The notes: generated from the letters alone by a model not told the origin. Positions 20,136 to 28,205 are shown, counted from the first letter of the stretch. The stretch is 64,000 nt of DNA from Flavobacterium sp. 140616W15 (GCF_003668995.1 NZ_CP033068.1:4340001-4404000); one strand, 5' to 3'. Numbers and translations: made by a program.

Positions 20136-20803
20136 AAAGAAATGTTTTAGAAATCGATAGTGTTCAAAAGTCTTATGGTGAAAGAATAATTCTTTCGGAT
20201 GTTTATTTACAATGCGAAACAAATGATATAGTCGGGCTTTTGGGAAGAAACGGTTCAGGTAAATCTACTTTTCTTAAAATTATTTTCGGAATTACATCCG
20301 CAAATTTTAAGTTTGTTAGGATTAATGGTGTTATCAAAACAAAGACTAAAGAATTAATGAATGAAATAAGTTATTTGAGTCAGGATAATTTTATTCCAAA
20401 TATTTTTTCTGTTAAAAAAGCGATTCGGCTCTCAATTGCAAAAGAAAGAATTAATTCATTTTGTAATGACGAAATGATACAGGCAATAACCGACAAAAAG
20501 ATTGCTCATTTATCAGGAGGTGAATTACGTTATCTCGAAATAAAACTTGTATTAGAGAATTCATCAAAGTTTGTTTTACTCGATGAGCCTTATAATGGAT
20601 TATCTCCTTTGATGATTGAAAAAGTTAATCAATTAATTGTTATGAATTCCTGTAAAAAAGGAATCATAATATCCGACCATAATTACAGAAATGTAATTAG
20701 TATTTCAACAAGATTGGTTTTAATTAAAAATGGAAAACTAAATCATTTAAAAGATAAAAACGAACTCATTGAAAAAGGATATTTAAGTTCTGAAATGATT
20801 TAA
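20132..20803 (+). CDS. ABC transporter ATP-binding protein
   Basis: A 223-residue ATPase with Walker A LLGRNGSGKSTFLK near residue 40, signature LSGGELRYLEI, Walker B FVLLDEPYNGLSP and a switch histidine in IISDHNYR. The start is TTG at 20132, overlapping the upstream stop; the ATG at 20142 is out of frame. The substrate is unknown. The only membrane partner nearby is the 101-residue protein. The stop coincides with the start of the hydrolase remnant, marking the edge of a rearrangement. Confidence 0.85.
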   Translation: MKRNVLEIDSVQKSYGERIILSDVYLQCETNDIVGLLGRNGSGKSTFLKIIFGITSANFKFVRINGVIKTKTKELMNEISYLSQDNFIPNIFSVKKAIRLSIAKERINSFCNDEMIQAITDKKIAHLSGGELRYLEIKLVLENSSKFVLLDEPYNGLSPLMIEKVNQLIVMNSCKKGIIISDHNYRNVISISTRLVLIKNGKLNHLKDKNELIEKGYLSSEMI

Positions 20804-21168
20804 ATATCTTTAAAAAAATCTAACAAAACCGCAGTCAATTTTGTTTCGTTCTCGATAGAACTCATGTGTCCATCAGAGAAAGTTACAAGTGATACATTTG
20901 TATTTTCTATTTGCTGAATACTTTCTTCGTAGTTTAAAACAGGGTCTTTTTCTCTTAAAAATCAATAACATTGGGAAGAGATTTGTATGTGAAATAATTC
21001 CCTTGTCTTTTCGAATCTTCATGCCTTTTTATGAAGCAATTATTCCCTGAAGCGGAGTTTTCAAGTCTGTCCTTGTTATTTTCGCTAAATAAATTACCTA
21101 TAGCCAAACCTATAAATGCGGAATAGTTTTGTTTAACGGCTTTAATGGCACTGGTTCGATTCAGTTTT
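20802..21168 (-). pseudogene. Decayed C-terminal half of alpha/beta hydrolase
   Basis: This stretch closely follows the nucleotide sequence of the intact hydrolase gene at 23183-23986 from its stop to about position 23584. It has an inserted base after the LGEKDP-equivalent region, a deletion of roughly 35-40 bp and several point changes, and so no open frame. It runs straight into the addB remnant at a shared TTCAGTTTT-like string. It is the end of one unit of an old tandem duplication. Confidence 0.8.
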
Positions 21169-21904
21169 TTTCATAAAAATATTGCGAATCCGCGAGGTCG
21201 AAGAAGTTGAAGAGAATATTGCTTTAAATACATTAGGAACAATCATCCATGAAACCTTGAAGGCGCTTTATGTACCTTTTGTAGGCAAATTTATTTCTGA
21301 AAATGATATTTTAAATTGTTTTAAATTACTAGATAATGAAGTCTTGAAACAGTTTAAGTTAGTTTATAAAGAAGGTGAGATTAAAAAAGGGCGTAATCTT
21401 TTGGCTTTTGAAGTAGCTAAACGTAATGTTACAAATTTCTTGAAAGTTGAACTTGATAATATTAAAGAAGGTGATGAAATTAAAATTCTTGCAATAGAAG
21501 AAACCTTTGAAAGAACATTGACGCATCCAGGTTTAGCTTTTCCGGTTTTAATAAAAGGAAATGTAAATAGAATTGAACAGCGTAATTGCATTATCAGGAT
21601 TATTGATTATAAAACAGGTAAAGTAGATAAGGCTAATGTTATTCTTAAAAATTGGGATGGACTTGTAGCTGATATAAAAAATGATAAAATTATTCAGGTT
21701 TTGGCATATGCCTTGCCTATTGAAGCTGGAATTATCTCCTTTAAGAACTTAAAATCTGGTTTTTTACCTTTTGGATTTAAAGAAGAGAAAGATGTTAATT
21801 CTATTATTAATAGTGAGATAATGAGGGATTATCTGGAGCAAATAGTTTTGCTTTTGAATGAAATTCTGAATATTGAAATAACTTTTGAAGAAAAGATAGT
21901 GTAG
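21160..21904 (+). pseudogene. Truncated, inactive copy of the addB nuclease domain
   Basis: An open frame of 240 codons from 21182 that closely repeats the last 250 codons of addB. It lacks the whole N-terminal 670 residues and any normal start (the frame opens at a TTG). The nuclease residue Asp in GNVDRIE is Asn here (GNVNRIE), and nine codons are missing before LPIEAGI. The frame remains open, so a short protein could be made, but active nuclease is unlikely. Confidence 0.8.
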
Positions 21905-21964
21905 AAATACTAAAAGATTTATCAAAAGGGGCGGTTTTGATAAAAGCTTTCGTTGTAAATTATT

Positions 21965-22111
21965 TTAGCTAAATATTTTTTTGAAAAAACCTTTTTTAGC
22001 CTGTTCTTGTTTATGATCTCCCAAAGTGATCTCACCGTTTATAAAGCGAAATCTTCGGAATTTCATTAGCTTGACGTTTAAGTCAAAGCGTAATTCATCA
22101 GTTGTTTTCAT
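21965..22111 (-). CDS. Small basic protein next to roadblock module 2
   Basis: A 48-residue open frame with ATG start, beginning MKTTDELRFDLNVKLMKF. It is rich in Lys, Arg and Phe and ends KKGFFKKIFS. It is divergent from the roadblock pair at 22402, the same position as the 74-residue basic protein beside the first pair. Both are basic with a similar C-terminal KG-hydrophobic end, but overall similarity is weak. Function unknown. It is short, so chance is possible, but the repeated arrangement supports it. Confidence 0.5.
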   Translation of the reverse strand: MKTTDELRFDLNVKLMKFRRFRFINGEITLGDHKQEQAKKGFFKKIFS

Positions 22112-22371
22112 AGAACTTAATTTTTGGCAAATTTATATAAAAAACTTATATAATGATTTGGTAATGAGTTTTATCTCGAATCGTGAATTATTATTTCATT
22201 TTTTGTATTGGTATGTCATTTTTGTGAGATTATTAGTTGTTTTTATTGGTATTTGTTGGTTTAAATAATTTATTATTGCCAAAAGATTGAAGTATAAACA
22301 ATGGGTTATCAGGGTGGTATGATTAACTTTTATTTAACAAGTGTTTAGTTCACGACTCTTTTAAATTAAAA

Positions 22372-22379
22372 TAACTTTG
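22372..22379 (+). promoter_or_regulatory. -7 promoter element of roadblock module 2
   Basis: TAACTTTG matches TAnnTTTG and ends 22 nt before the ATG at 22402. No clear TTG is found upstream. Apart from this box, the 290-bp gap between the divergent genes shows nothing recognisable. Confidence 0.4.
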
Positions 22380-22401
22380 GCGCTTCAAAAAACAAAGATA
22401 T

Positions 22402-22731
22402 ATGCAAGGAAGTATTGATTTAAACACGTTGGTGACTGAAACGGGAGCCGAATCTGGATTGATTTTTAGTATAGACGGCATTTTAATTGAATCGGTTAAT
22501 CTGGAGTACGATGGTAACGTTGCGGCAATGATTGGTATGATTTTGAAAATGTGCTTGGAAATGTCGGAAGATATTAATATCGGAGGACTTAAACAGGTCA
22601 TGATTAAGAATGACGGAGGGATTGTAGTTGCAAACAAAGATCAAGATGATAATTGTATTGCTTTGCTTTCAAAAGATACTAGTAAAATGGGGCTTTTGCT
22701 TCGTAGGATGGAGACTATACATAATAACTAA
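22402..22731 (+). CDS. Roadblock/LC7-like protein A, copy 2
   Basis: A 109-residue soluble protein. Strand and helix pattern (ESGLIFSIDGILIESVNLEY, then NVAAMIGMILKMCLEM, GGLKQVMIKNDGGIVVAN, KMGLLLRRM) fits roadblock/LC7. It is the counterpart of the gene at 9480-9839. The partner B gene follows after 16 bp. No GTPase is encoded nearby. I infer regulation or scaffolding through a heterodimer, with unknown partners. Confidence 0.65.
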   Translation: MQGSIDLNTLVTETGAESGLIFSIDGILIESVNLEYDGNVAAMIGMILKMCLEMSEDINIGGLKQVMIKNDGGIVVANKDQDDNCIALLSKDTSKMGLLLRRMETIHNN

Positions 22732-22747
22732 TTTTAATATAAATACC

Positions 22748-23122
22748 ATGTCAGATTTTTTACAAAACTTTCAAAATGATTTGAAAGAAAACATTTCAGG
22801 TTTTATCGCTGTATCTGTAACAGAAGTTGAAACTGGAATGTCTTATTCTTCACTTTCTTTAGACCCAAATTTTGATCCTGAATTAGCTTCGGCTTATAAC
22901 TTAGAAGTCGTTAAAGCTAAAATGAATGCTATTAAAGCTTTAGGCTTGAACCAGAAAATCAATGACATATTAATTACTCTAACGAATCAGTTGCATATAA
23001 TAGATGTTTCTGATGACGAAAAATATTTTATTTATTTAGCAGTAGATTCAACTAAAGCTAATTTAGGTATGACAAGAGCAGTTTTGGCTAAATTTAAAAA
23101 AGATATATCTTCTAAATTATAG
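22748..23122 (+). CDS. Roadblock/LC7-like protein B, copy 2
   Basis: A 124-residue soluble protein closely similar over its full length to the product of 9073-9453. It shares SGFIAV/NGFIAV, DPELA, AYNLEVVKAK, NDILITL/EDILITL and DSTKANLGMTRAVL. I chose the ATG at 22748 because the paralogue begins at the same point; an in-frame start at 22628 would overlap gene A. Function unknown beyond the fold. Confidence 0.65.
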   Translation: MSDFLQNFQNDLKENISGFIAVSVTEVETGMSYSSLSLDPNFDPELASAYNLEVVKAKMNAIKALGLNQKINDILITLTNQLHIIDVSDDEKYFIYLAVDSTKANLGMTRAVLAKFKKDISSKL

Positions 23123-23140
23123 ATTCTATTTTTACTTATA

Positions 23141-23177
23141 AAAAAGGCTATTTCATTTTTTTTGAAATAGCCTTTTG
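23141..23177. terminator. Bidirectional terminator between roadblock module 2 and hydrolase
   Basis: AAAAGGCTATTTCA pairs with TGAAATAGCCTTTT. A and T runs on either side allow it to serve both converging units. Confidence 0.85.
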
Positions 23178-23182
23178 TTATT

Positions 23183-23986
23183 TTAAATCTTATTAAAAAA
23201 ATCTAATAAAACAGCAGTCAATTCTGTTTCGTTCTCGATAGAGCTCATATGCCCATCAGGGAAAGTTACAAGTGATACATTTGTATTTTCTATTTGTTGA
23301 ATACTTTCTTCGTAGTTTAAAACAGGGTCTTTTTCTCCTAAAATCAATAACATTGGGAAAAGATTTGTATGTAAAATAATCTCCTTATCTTTTCTGATCT
23401 TCATGCCTTCTAATGAGGCAATTATTCCTTGAAGCGGCGTTTTTAAGGCTTCTTCTTTTACGAGTTCGATGTTTGTAGCAAGCCTTTCTCGGTTGTTTTC
23501 GCTAAATAAATTACCTATAGCTAAACTTATAAAAGCTGTATAGTTTAGTTTAACGGCTTTGATGGCTCTGGTTCGGTTTAGTTTTCTTTCGGCATTATCA
23601 GGTTTAGATGTAGAATTTAATAAAACTAAACCTTGTACTTTTTCGGTATATAATTCAGCGAAAGCCAAAGCGACATAACCGCCCATAGAGTGTCCTATTA
23701 AAATAGCCTTCTCGATCTTAAGATGAGATAGGACTTCGTTTACCACATCAGCATTGTCCTCCATTGTATGAACGTAACCTCGTGGTTCTGTTTTTCCATG
23801 GCCTAATAAATCAATAGTGACAACGCGGTAATTTTTAGAGAATGCATCAACATAATGATTCCACATGGTCTTGTTTTCTAAGAAACCATGAAGCAAAACG
23901 ATGGTTGTGCCTTTTCCTGTGTCTGAATATGAGATATTGGTATTTTTGAAGAGGATATTTTTCAATGAAATAAGTTTATGTTGCAA
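23183..23986 (-). CDS. Alpha/beta hydrolase
   Basis: A 267-residue cytoplasmic hydrolase with the oxyanion motif LLHGFLENKTMW, nucleophile elbow GHSMGG near residue 100, acid in LILGEKDPVL and catalytic histidine in PDGHMSSIE. All three triad positions are present. The substrate cannot be told from sequence; esterases of this type act on small carboxyl esters or lactones. The start is a TTG at 23986, and another TTG seven codons later is an equally possible start. A decayed partial copy lies at 20802-21168. Confidence 0.85.
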   Translation of the reverse strand: MQHKLISLKNILFKNTNISYSDTGKGTTIVLLHGFLENKTMWNHYVDAFSKNYRVVTIDLLGHGKTEPRGYVHTMEDNADVVNEVLSHLKIEKAILIGHSMGGYVALAFAELYTEKVQGLVLLNSTSKPDNAERKLNRTRAIKAVKLNYTAFISLAIGNLFSENNRERLATNIELVKEEALKTPLQGIIASLEGMKIRKDKEIILHTNLFPMLLILGEKDPVLNYEESIQQIENTNVSLVTFPDGHMSSIENETELTAVLLDFFNKI

Positions 23987-24016
23987 AAATAATAGTTTGT
24001 TATGTATGTAAAAGCA

Positions 24017-24050
24017 AAACGGCTAACATTTCTGAAAGCCGTTTGTTTTT
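24017..24050 (-). terminator. Terminator after the aminopeptidase gene
   Basis: AAACGGCT pairs with AGCCGTTT across a loop of about 12 nt, with a T-rich tail on the minus strand. The same hairpin could work on the plus strand. Confidence 0.6.
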
Positions 24051-24069
24051 ATGAATAAAATGAACTGAA

Positions 24070-25362
24070 TTAAACGTTCATTAAGCTTTCTATTTCATCA
24101 GCTTCAATAGGAATATTACGCATTAAATTAAATGGCTCTCCTGTTTCCTGAATCACAACATTATCTTCTATACGAATACCGAAACCTTCAGCAGGAATGT
24201 AAATTCCAGGTTCAACTGTAAAAACCATATTGGCTTTCATAGGTTCGTGCAACAATCCGTAATCATGCGTATCTAATCCCATGTGGTGAGAAGTTCCGTG
24301 CATGAAATATTTTTTGTAGGCTGGCCAATCCGGGTTTTCGTTCTGTACATCGGCTTTGTCAATTAGTTTTAAATCTAATAATTCAGAAGTCATTATTTTT
24401 CCAACTTCTAAATGATATTGTTTCCAAAGCGTTCCAGGTGTAAGCATTTTTGTAGCTTCATCTTTTACGCGTAAAACAGCATTGTAAACTGCTTTTTGGC
24501 GAGCGGTATAGGTACCCGATACTGGAATTGTACGAGACATATCGCTAGAATAATTAGCATATTCGGCAGCAACATCCAGCAAGATTAAATCTCCAGCTTT
24601 ACATTGTTGGTTGTTTTCGATATAGTGCAGTACGTTTGCGTTATTTCCTGAAGCAATAATAGGAGTATAAGCAAAACCTTTAGAGCGATTGCGAATAAAT
24701 TCGTGAATAAGCTCCGCTTCGATTTCGTATTCAGTTACATTTGGTTTTACAAAAGATAATAATCTTCGGAAACCTTTTTCGGTGATATTACACGCTTGCT
24801 GAATCAAATCGATTTCTTCGCTTTCTTTTACCGAACGAATGCGTTGTAATATTGGGTTACTTTTGGCAACCTGATGTGCTGGATATCTTTCTTTCCACCA
24901 TTTTACAAAACGAGCTTCACGAGTTTCAGTTTCAACAGTTGCACGATAATGCTCATTAGTATTAATGTACATTGTATCGGCATAAGTCATCATTTCGTTT
25001 AAGACTTTTTCAAAATCTTGTAACCAATAAACGGTTTTGATTCCAGAAACTTCAAAGGCACGTTGTTTGGTTAGTTTTTCCCCTTCCCAAACAGCAATAT
25101 GGTCATTGGTTTCTTTTAAAAACAAAATTTCACGTTGGTTTTCATATGGTGCATCTGGGAAAAGTAATAAGATGCTTTCTTCCTGATCTACTCCGCTTAG
25201 GTAAAAAATATCTCTATGTTGAGCAAATGGTAATGTGCTATCGGCGCTAACTGGATAAATATCATTTGAATTAAAAACCGCTACACTATTAGGCTTCATT
25301 TGAGCTATGAATTTTTCGCGATTTTTTATAAAAAGAGAGTTGTTTATTTGATGATATTTCAT
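24070..25362 (-). CDS. pepP: Aminopeptidase P family protein (Xaa-Pro aminopeptidase)
   Basis: A 430-residue cytoplasmic metallopeptidase that removes an N-terminal residue before proline. The N-terminal creatinase-like domain (to about residue 170) is followed by the pita-bread catalytic domain. The five metal ligands are visible: LLDVAAEY, SSDMSRT, MHGTSHHMGLD, VEPGIYIP and IRIEDNV. TATTTTTG on the minus strand at 25391-25398 is a possible -7 box. Confidence 0.93.
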   Translation of the reverse strand: MKYHQINNSLFIKNREKFIAQMKPNSVAVFNSNDIYPVSADSTLPFAQHRDIFYLSGVDQEESILLLFPDAPYENQREILFLKETNDHIAVWEGEKLTKQRAFEVSGIKTVYWLQDFEKVLNEMMTYADTMYINTNEHYRATVETETREARFVKWWKERYPAHQVAKSNPILQRIRSVKESEEIDLIQQACNITEKGFRRLLSFVKPNVTEYEIEAELIHEFIRNRSKGFAYTPIIASGNNANVLHYIENNQQCKAGDLILLDVAAEYANYSSDMSRTIPVSGTYTARQKAVYNAVLRVKDEATKMLTPGTLWKQYHLEVGKIMTSELLDLKLIDKADVQNENPDWPAYKKYFMHGTSHHMGLDTHDYGLLHEPMKANMVFTVEPGIYIPAEGFGIRIEDNVVIQETGEPFNLMRNIPIEADEIESLMNV

Positions 25363-25502
25363 GTTAATTTGGTTTTATACTTTGAATACTCAAAAATACT
25401 AATTTTAGAAACACTAAAAAGGATTGGTTTATTAAAATTTTCTTATTTGTTTTTGGGTTTTTTCTTTTGCTTTTTCTCTCGCAGATTTGGGAGATTTAGC
25501 TG

Positions 25503-25704
25503 ATTTTTTCTTTTCGAAATCTTAGCAACATAGCAACTCAGAACCTTAGAATCTTAGAATCTTTTTAGAATGGCGTGTCCCTCCGGGTCGGGCTTTCGGC
25601 TATATCTTTTACTCCGCTATCGCTTCATAAAAGGATAACGCCTCAAATGAAATTCACTGAACTCCAATTAAAATAAAATAATGTGAAGTAATCCCTCACG
25701 CGAA
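25503..25704. repeat. Repeat-rich intergenic DNA, REP-like element
   Basis: The first part is built of short variants of CTTAGAATC and TAGCAACT in tandem. It is followed by a GC-richer element (25571-25704) that begins GGCGTGTCCCTCCGGGTCGG, has opposed ends GGCGT and ACGCC and an internal stem around ATCTTTT and AAAAGGAT. Elements of this appearance are scattered through Flavobacterium genomes as I recall them. No gene is visible between 25363 and 26015. Confidence 0.5.
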
Positions 25705-25756
25705 CTCAGTATTGTGGAAAATTGTTTGCAAAGAAAAAATGATGAATTAATTATAT

Positions 25757-25914
25757 GATTTTGATGACAGAGTTTCTTGCGAAGCAATCTCCCTTAGTAA
25801 CTCTACAATATTGTCATTTCGAGGAATGAGAAATCTTCACGAGAAACTCTGTTATTAAAATCGTCAATCTTTGTCGAGCTACTTGATAAGATTTCTCGTC
25901 CCTCGAAATGACAA
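25757..25914. repeat. Two interlocking inverted repeats (MITE-like)
   Basis: One pair has arms at 25757-25783 and 25836-25862 around GACAGAGTTTCT/AGAAACTCTGTT. The other has 27-bp arms at 25811-25837 and 25888-25914 (TTGTCATTTCGAGG with its complement), matching at 25 of 27 positions. The arms alternate, so only one of two hairpins can form at a time. No open frame is inside. It looks like a non-autonomous repeat rather than a gene. Confidence 0.7.
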
Positions 25915-25970
25915 AATTGCGTGTAAATAGGACTTCTTAGAATCTTAGTAACTCAGATTCTCCCCCGATA

Positions 25971-25991
25971 GCGCGGATTTGTAATCCGTGC
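25971..25991. repeat. REP-like palindrome
   Basis: GCGCGGATT pairs with AATCCGTGC across a 3-nt loop with one G-T pair. This short palindrome resembles the repeats served by REP-associated tyrosine transposases in Bacteroidota (from memory). No transposase is nearby. Confidence 0.45.
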
Positions 25992-26015
25992 CCGTAACAA
26001 TAATCAAATCCATAA

Positions 26016-26050
26016 AAAAACCGAAGCTTTAAAAAAAAACTTCGGTTTTT
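26016..26050 (-). terminator. Terminator after the XRE regulator
   Basis: AAACCGAAG pairs with CTTCGGTTT with long A and T runs outside. It lies 24 nt after the gene stop on the minus strand. Related hairpins occur at 28043-28065 and 30500-30530. Confidence 0.8.
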
Positions 26051-26073
26051 GTGTAAATATATTTTCGTAAAAA

Positions 26074-26481
26074 TTATTTTTGGCTTAGTAATTTTTCTAA
26101 AAGAGCAACTTTCTCTTTTTCAGCTAGAACCAATCGTTCGTAAAGTTTTTCATTTTTATCAAAAGCTTCAAGAAGTTTATCTAACGGATTAAAAGTACAG
26201 TTGTTATTTTTTATAGAAGAAGAATCATTATGATAAGTATTTCCAATAATATTAAAAACAGCTTCTTCAGAAAAGTTTTTTATCACTTCGGCAGGAACAC
26301 CCAAAGCTTCGGCAATTGCTTTTAGTTTTTCATCATCAACGCTTTCGCTTCCCTCAATAATAGAGATAGATTGTTGCGTAGTGCCAATTGCTTGTGCAAG
26401 AGCTTCTTGTTTCATGTCTCTAAGCTCTCTGATTCGGCTAATGTTTCTTCCGATATGTCTAGGTTTTGTTTCTGTGCTCAT
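26074..26481 (-). CDS. XRE-family helix-turn-helix regulator
   Basis: A 135-residue DNA-binding protein. The HTH spans about residues 10-65: GRNISRIRELRDMKQEALAQ, then the recognition helix region TTQQSISIIEGS and ALGVPAEVI. A C-terminal leucine-rich helix (residues about 98-135) could mediate dimerisation. Targets are unknown. A TATCTTTG box at 26486-26493 ends 4 nt before the ATG, which would give a leaderless or nearly leaderless transcript. A decayed copy of its 3' end lies at 28040-28205. Confidence 0.85.
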   Translation of the reverse strand: MSTETKPRHIGRNISRIRELRDMKQEALAQAIGTTQQSISIIEGSESVDDEKLKAIAEALGVPAEVIKNFSEEAVFNIIGNTYHNDSSSIKNNNCTFNPLDKLLEAFDKNEKLYERLVLAEKEKVALLEKLLSQK

Positions 26482-26551
26482 AGTTCAAAGATATTTAAAA
26501 TTCTTTTACATTTCAGTTATATTTTTGATCTTCGTTTGGAGAAAAAAGCCA

Positions 26552-27064
26552 CTAAGGTTTTATAATTTTAGGTTTCTCAATGACTACTACTTTTTTGGTG
26601 ACTCTAAATTCATTGGTAATTATTCTATCCATAGGCTCTTTGTTTTTACCTTTGGCTCCGTGTGATATATTTACTTCATCTACAATTATGCCGTCAATAT
26701 AATTAATGCCTAAGCTATCAAATCGAATAGAATACAAAGGAATGCTTTTGTAATGTTCAGCTGTAAAGGTATCGGTTGTTATTTTTTTTAAATGTTCATC
26801 CGTATAATTTATATTTTTAGTTTTCACAAAATAATAATCAATATATCTATATTTTTTTTCATTACTTAAACTAGTATCTATACTGTCTAAATCATTTTTA
26901 TAATTTATTTTTCCATTATAAAGTTCATTAAGAAATACAGTATCAGGGAAAACTATATTAATTTCATGATTAATAATTTTATTATTCCCTGCTGTCTTTT
27001 TTTCTTTATTACAAGAAATTAGTATTAAAGATATTACGATTAAAAAAAATGCTGTCTTTTTCAT
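26552..27064 (-). CDS. Hypothetical lipoprotein
   Basis: A 170-residue protein with a lipoprotein signal (MKKTAFFLIVISLILISC, lipid on Cys18). The mature part is polar and beta-rich with no recognised domain. It overlaps the upstream gene by 4 bp (ATGA), so the two are translated together and may work together at the cell envelope. Confidence 0.7.
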   Translation of the reverse strand: MKKTAFFLIVISLILISCNKEKKTAGNNKIINHEINIVFPDTVFLNELYNGKINYKNDLDSIDTSLSNEKKYRYIDYYFVKTKNINYTDEHLKKITTDTFTAEHYKSIPLYSIRFDSLGINYIDGIIVDEVNISHGAKGKNKEPMDRIITNEFRVTKKVVVIEKPKIIKP

Positions 27065-27759
27065 TGTTTATAATAATCTAGTTTCTTTTGAAGTTCACGG
27101 TTATTCGCATCTCTTTCTTGTGTAGCTTTTTTATAAGCTCTACTATTCATCTGTTCAATATTGCCTTTTTGAGAAGGTTCTACAGCTGTATCTTTTACTT
27201 TCTTTTCATGAACTTGAGAATGGTTTCCTCCAAATACATCTGTAGCACTGTAATTATATAATGACATTATAATCATTTCTGGATCAGTAGAATTTGTATT
27301 TTTAGGAGCTGATGATTGCTTGTTTGGAGCGCCATATTTTAATCGAAGTTCAAATTCTAAAAGCCAGGGAATCATCATTGATGGATTTGGAAATAATTTC
27401 CCTAATAAGTAACCTAAATCAAAAGCGGTATTTAAATCATGTCCCGGGGAAGGAATTGATCCCGAACCTCTATCATTTCTTAAATTTCCACTTCCTGCAA
27501 CGGCATCTCCACCAAAACTAAAAACTCTTATACCATCGCTTTTAACTATTCTTCCAATTAAATTTGTAACTACAATTTCACTTAACTGAGTAGCTTTAGT
27601 CCAGCTACCATCTCTATTTCCTCGATAAATTGTATTGTCATTGCTATCAAAATATAACTCTCCTTCAGTTGCACTTCTTTTGGGACCAATAGAAAAGAAA
27701 TTATCACGAGAAGAAAAAATAGAATCATAACGACTTTTAGTTTTTCTAGCTTCCAGCAT
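27061..27759 (-). CDS. Hypothetical protein, 5' end probably frameshifted
   Basis: A 232-residue protein of unknown function. The N-terminal half contains TEGELYFDSNDNTIYRG, as in tail-fibre-like or surface modules; the C-terminal end is a charged helix (residues about 200-232). No signal peptide is seen. The ATG at 27759 may not be the original start: a 26-codon frame at 27765-27845 would join this one if a T run of five had six bases, giving QERKDFLGKMLEARK. The downstream lipoprotein overlaps by 4 bp. Confidence 0.6.
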   Translation of the reverse strand: MLEARKTKSRYDSIFSSRDNFFSIGPKRSATEGELYFDSNDNTIYRGNRDGSWTKATQLSEIVVTNLIGRIVKSDGIRVFSFGGDAVAGSGNLRNDRGSGSIPSPGHDLNTAFDLGYLLGKLFPNPSMMIPWLLEFELRLKYGAPNKQSSAPKNTNSTDPEMIIMSLYNYSATDVFGGNHSQVHEKKVKDTAVEPSQKGNIEQMNSRAYKKATQERDANNRELQKKLDYYKQ

Positions 27760-27764
27760 CTTTC

Positions 27765-27845
27765 CTAAAAATCTTTTCTTTCCTGTATATCATCTTTCAT
27801 AAATTCGTTTTTATCAAATGGATTTCTTTTTGATTGTCTAAACAT
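27765..27845 (-). other. Probable displaced 5' end of the gene at 27061-27759
   Basis: ATG at 27845 opens a frame of 26 residues (MFRQSKRNPFDKNEFMKDD...) that stops at 27765. Adding one base to the homopolymer at 27767-27771 fuses it in frame to the downstream gene. It is either a real frameshift or a sequencing error. Confidence 0.5.
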
Positions 27846-28039
27846 ACTAAAAAGTGTTAGTTTGTATTAATTTAAGGATTTGTAGCTGTCATAAAGTATT
27901 CGAGCATGAGAAAATAATATTTACGATAAATATATTACAATTTTACTAATAAACACAATTGTAAGGTTTTTATGTGTGAATAAAGATAAATATTGTAAAA
28001 TTTGTAATCTATTATTTATGCTAAACTATAAGTGTAAAG

Positions 28040-28205
28040 AAGCCGAAGCTTAATAAAAACTTCGGTTTTCTATAAATATATCTTCCGTAAAATTATTTTT
28101 TCGCTCAATAACTTCTTTAAAAGAGCAACTTTTTCTTTTTCAGTAAGAACTATTCGTATAGTTTTAATACTTTATCAAACGGATTAAAAGTGCAATTTTT
28201 CTGAT
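28040..28205 (-). pseudogene. Decayed 3' end of an XRE regulator plus its terminator
   Basis: This stretch repeats the order and much of the sequence of 26018-26205: the CCGAAGC...CTTCGG terminator hairpin, then AAAAGAGCAACTTT, CTTTTTCAG and ACGGATTAAAAGT. Frameshifts and deletions break the coding frame. It is a remnant of a duplication. The remaining gap 27846-28283 holds nothing else that I recognise. Confidence 0.7.

Noticed and set aside
22026..22268. Plus-strand frame of 80 codons
   Set aside because: Composition is Phe- and Ile-rich noise; the opposite-strand 48-residue frame with the module layout is the better explanation.
26381..26665. Plus-strand frame over the XRE gene start
   Set aside because: Antisense to the HTH coding region and the intergenic gap; no family signal.
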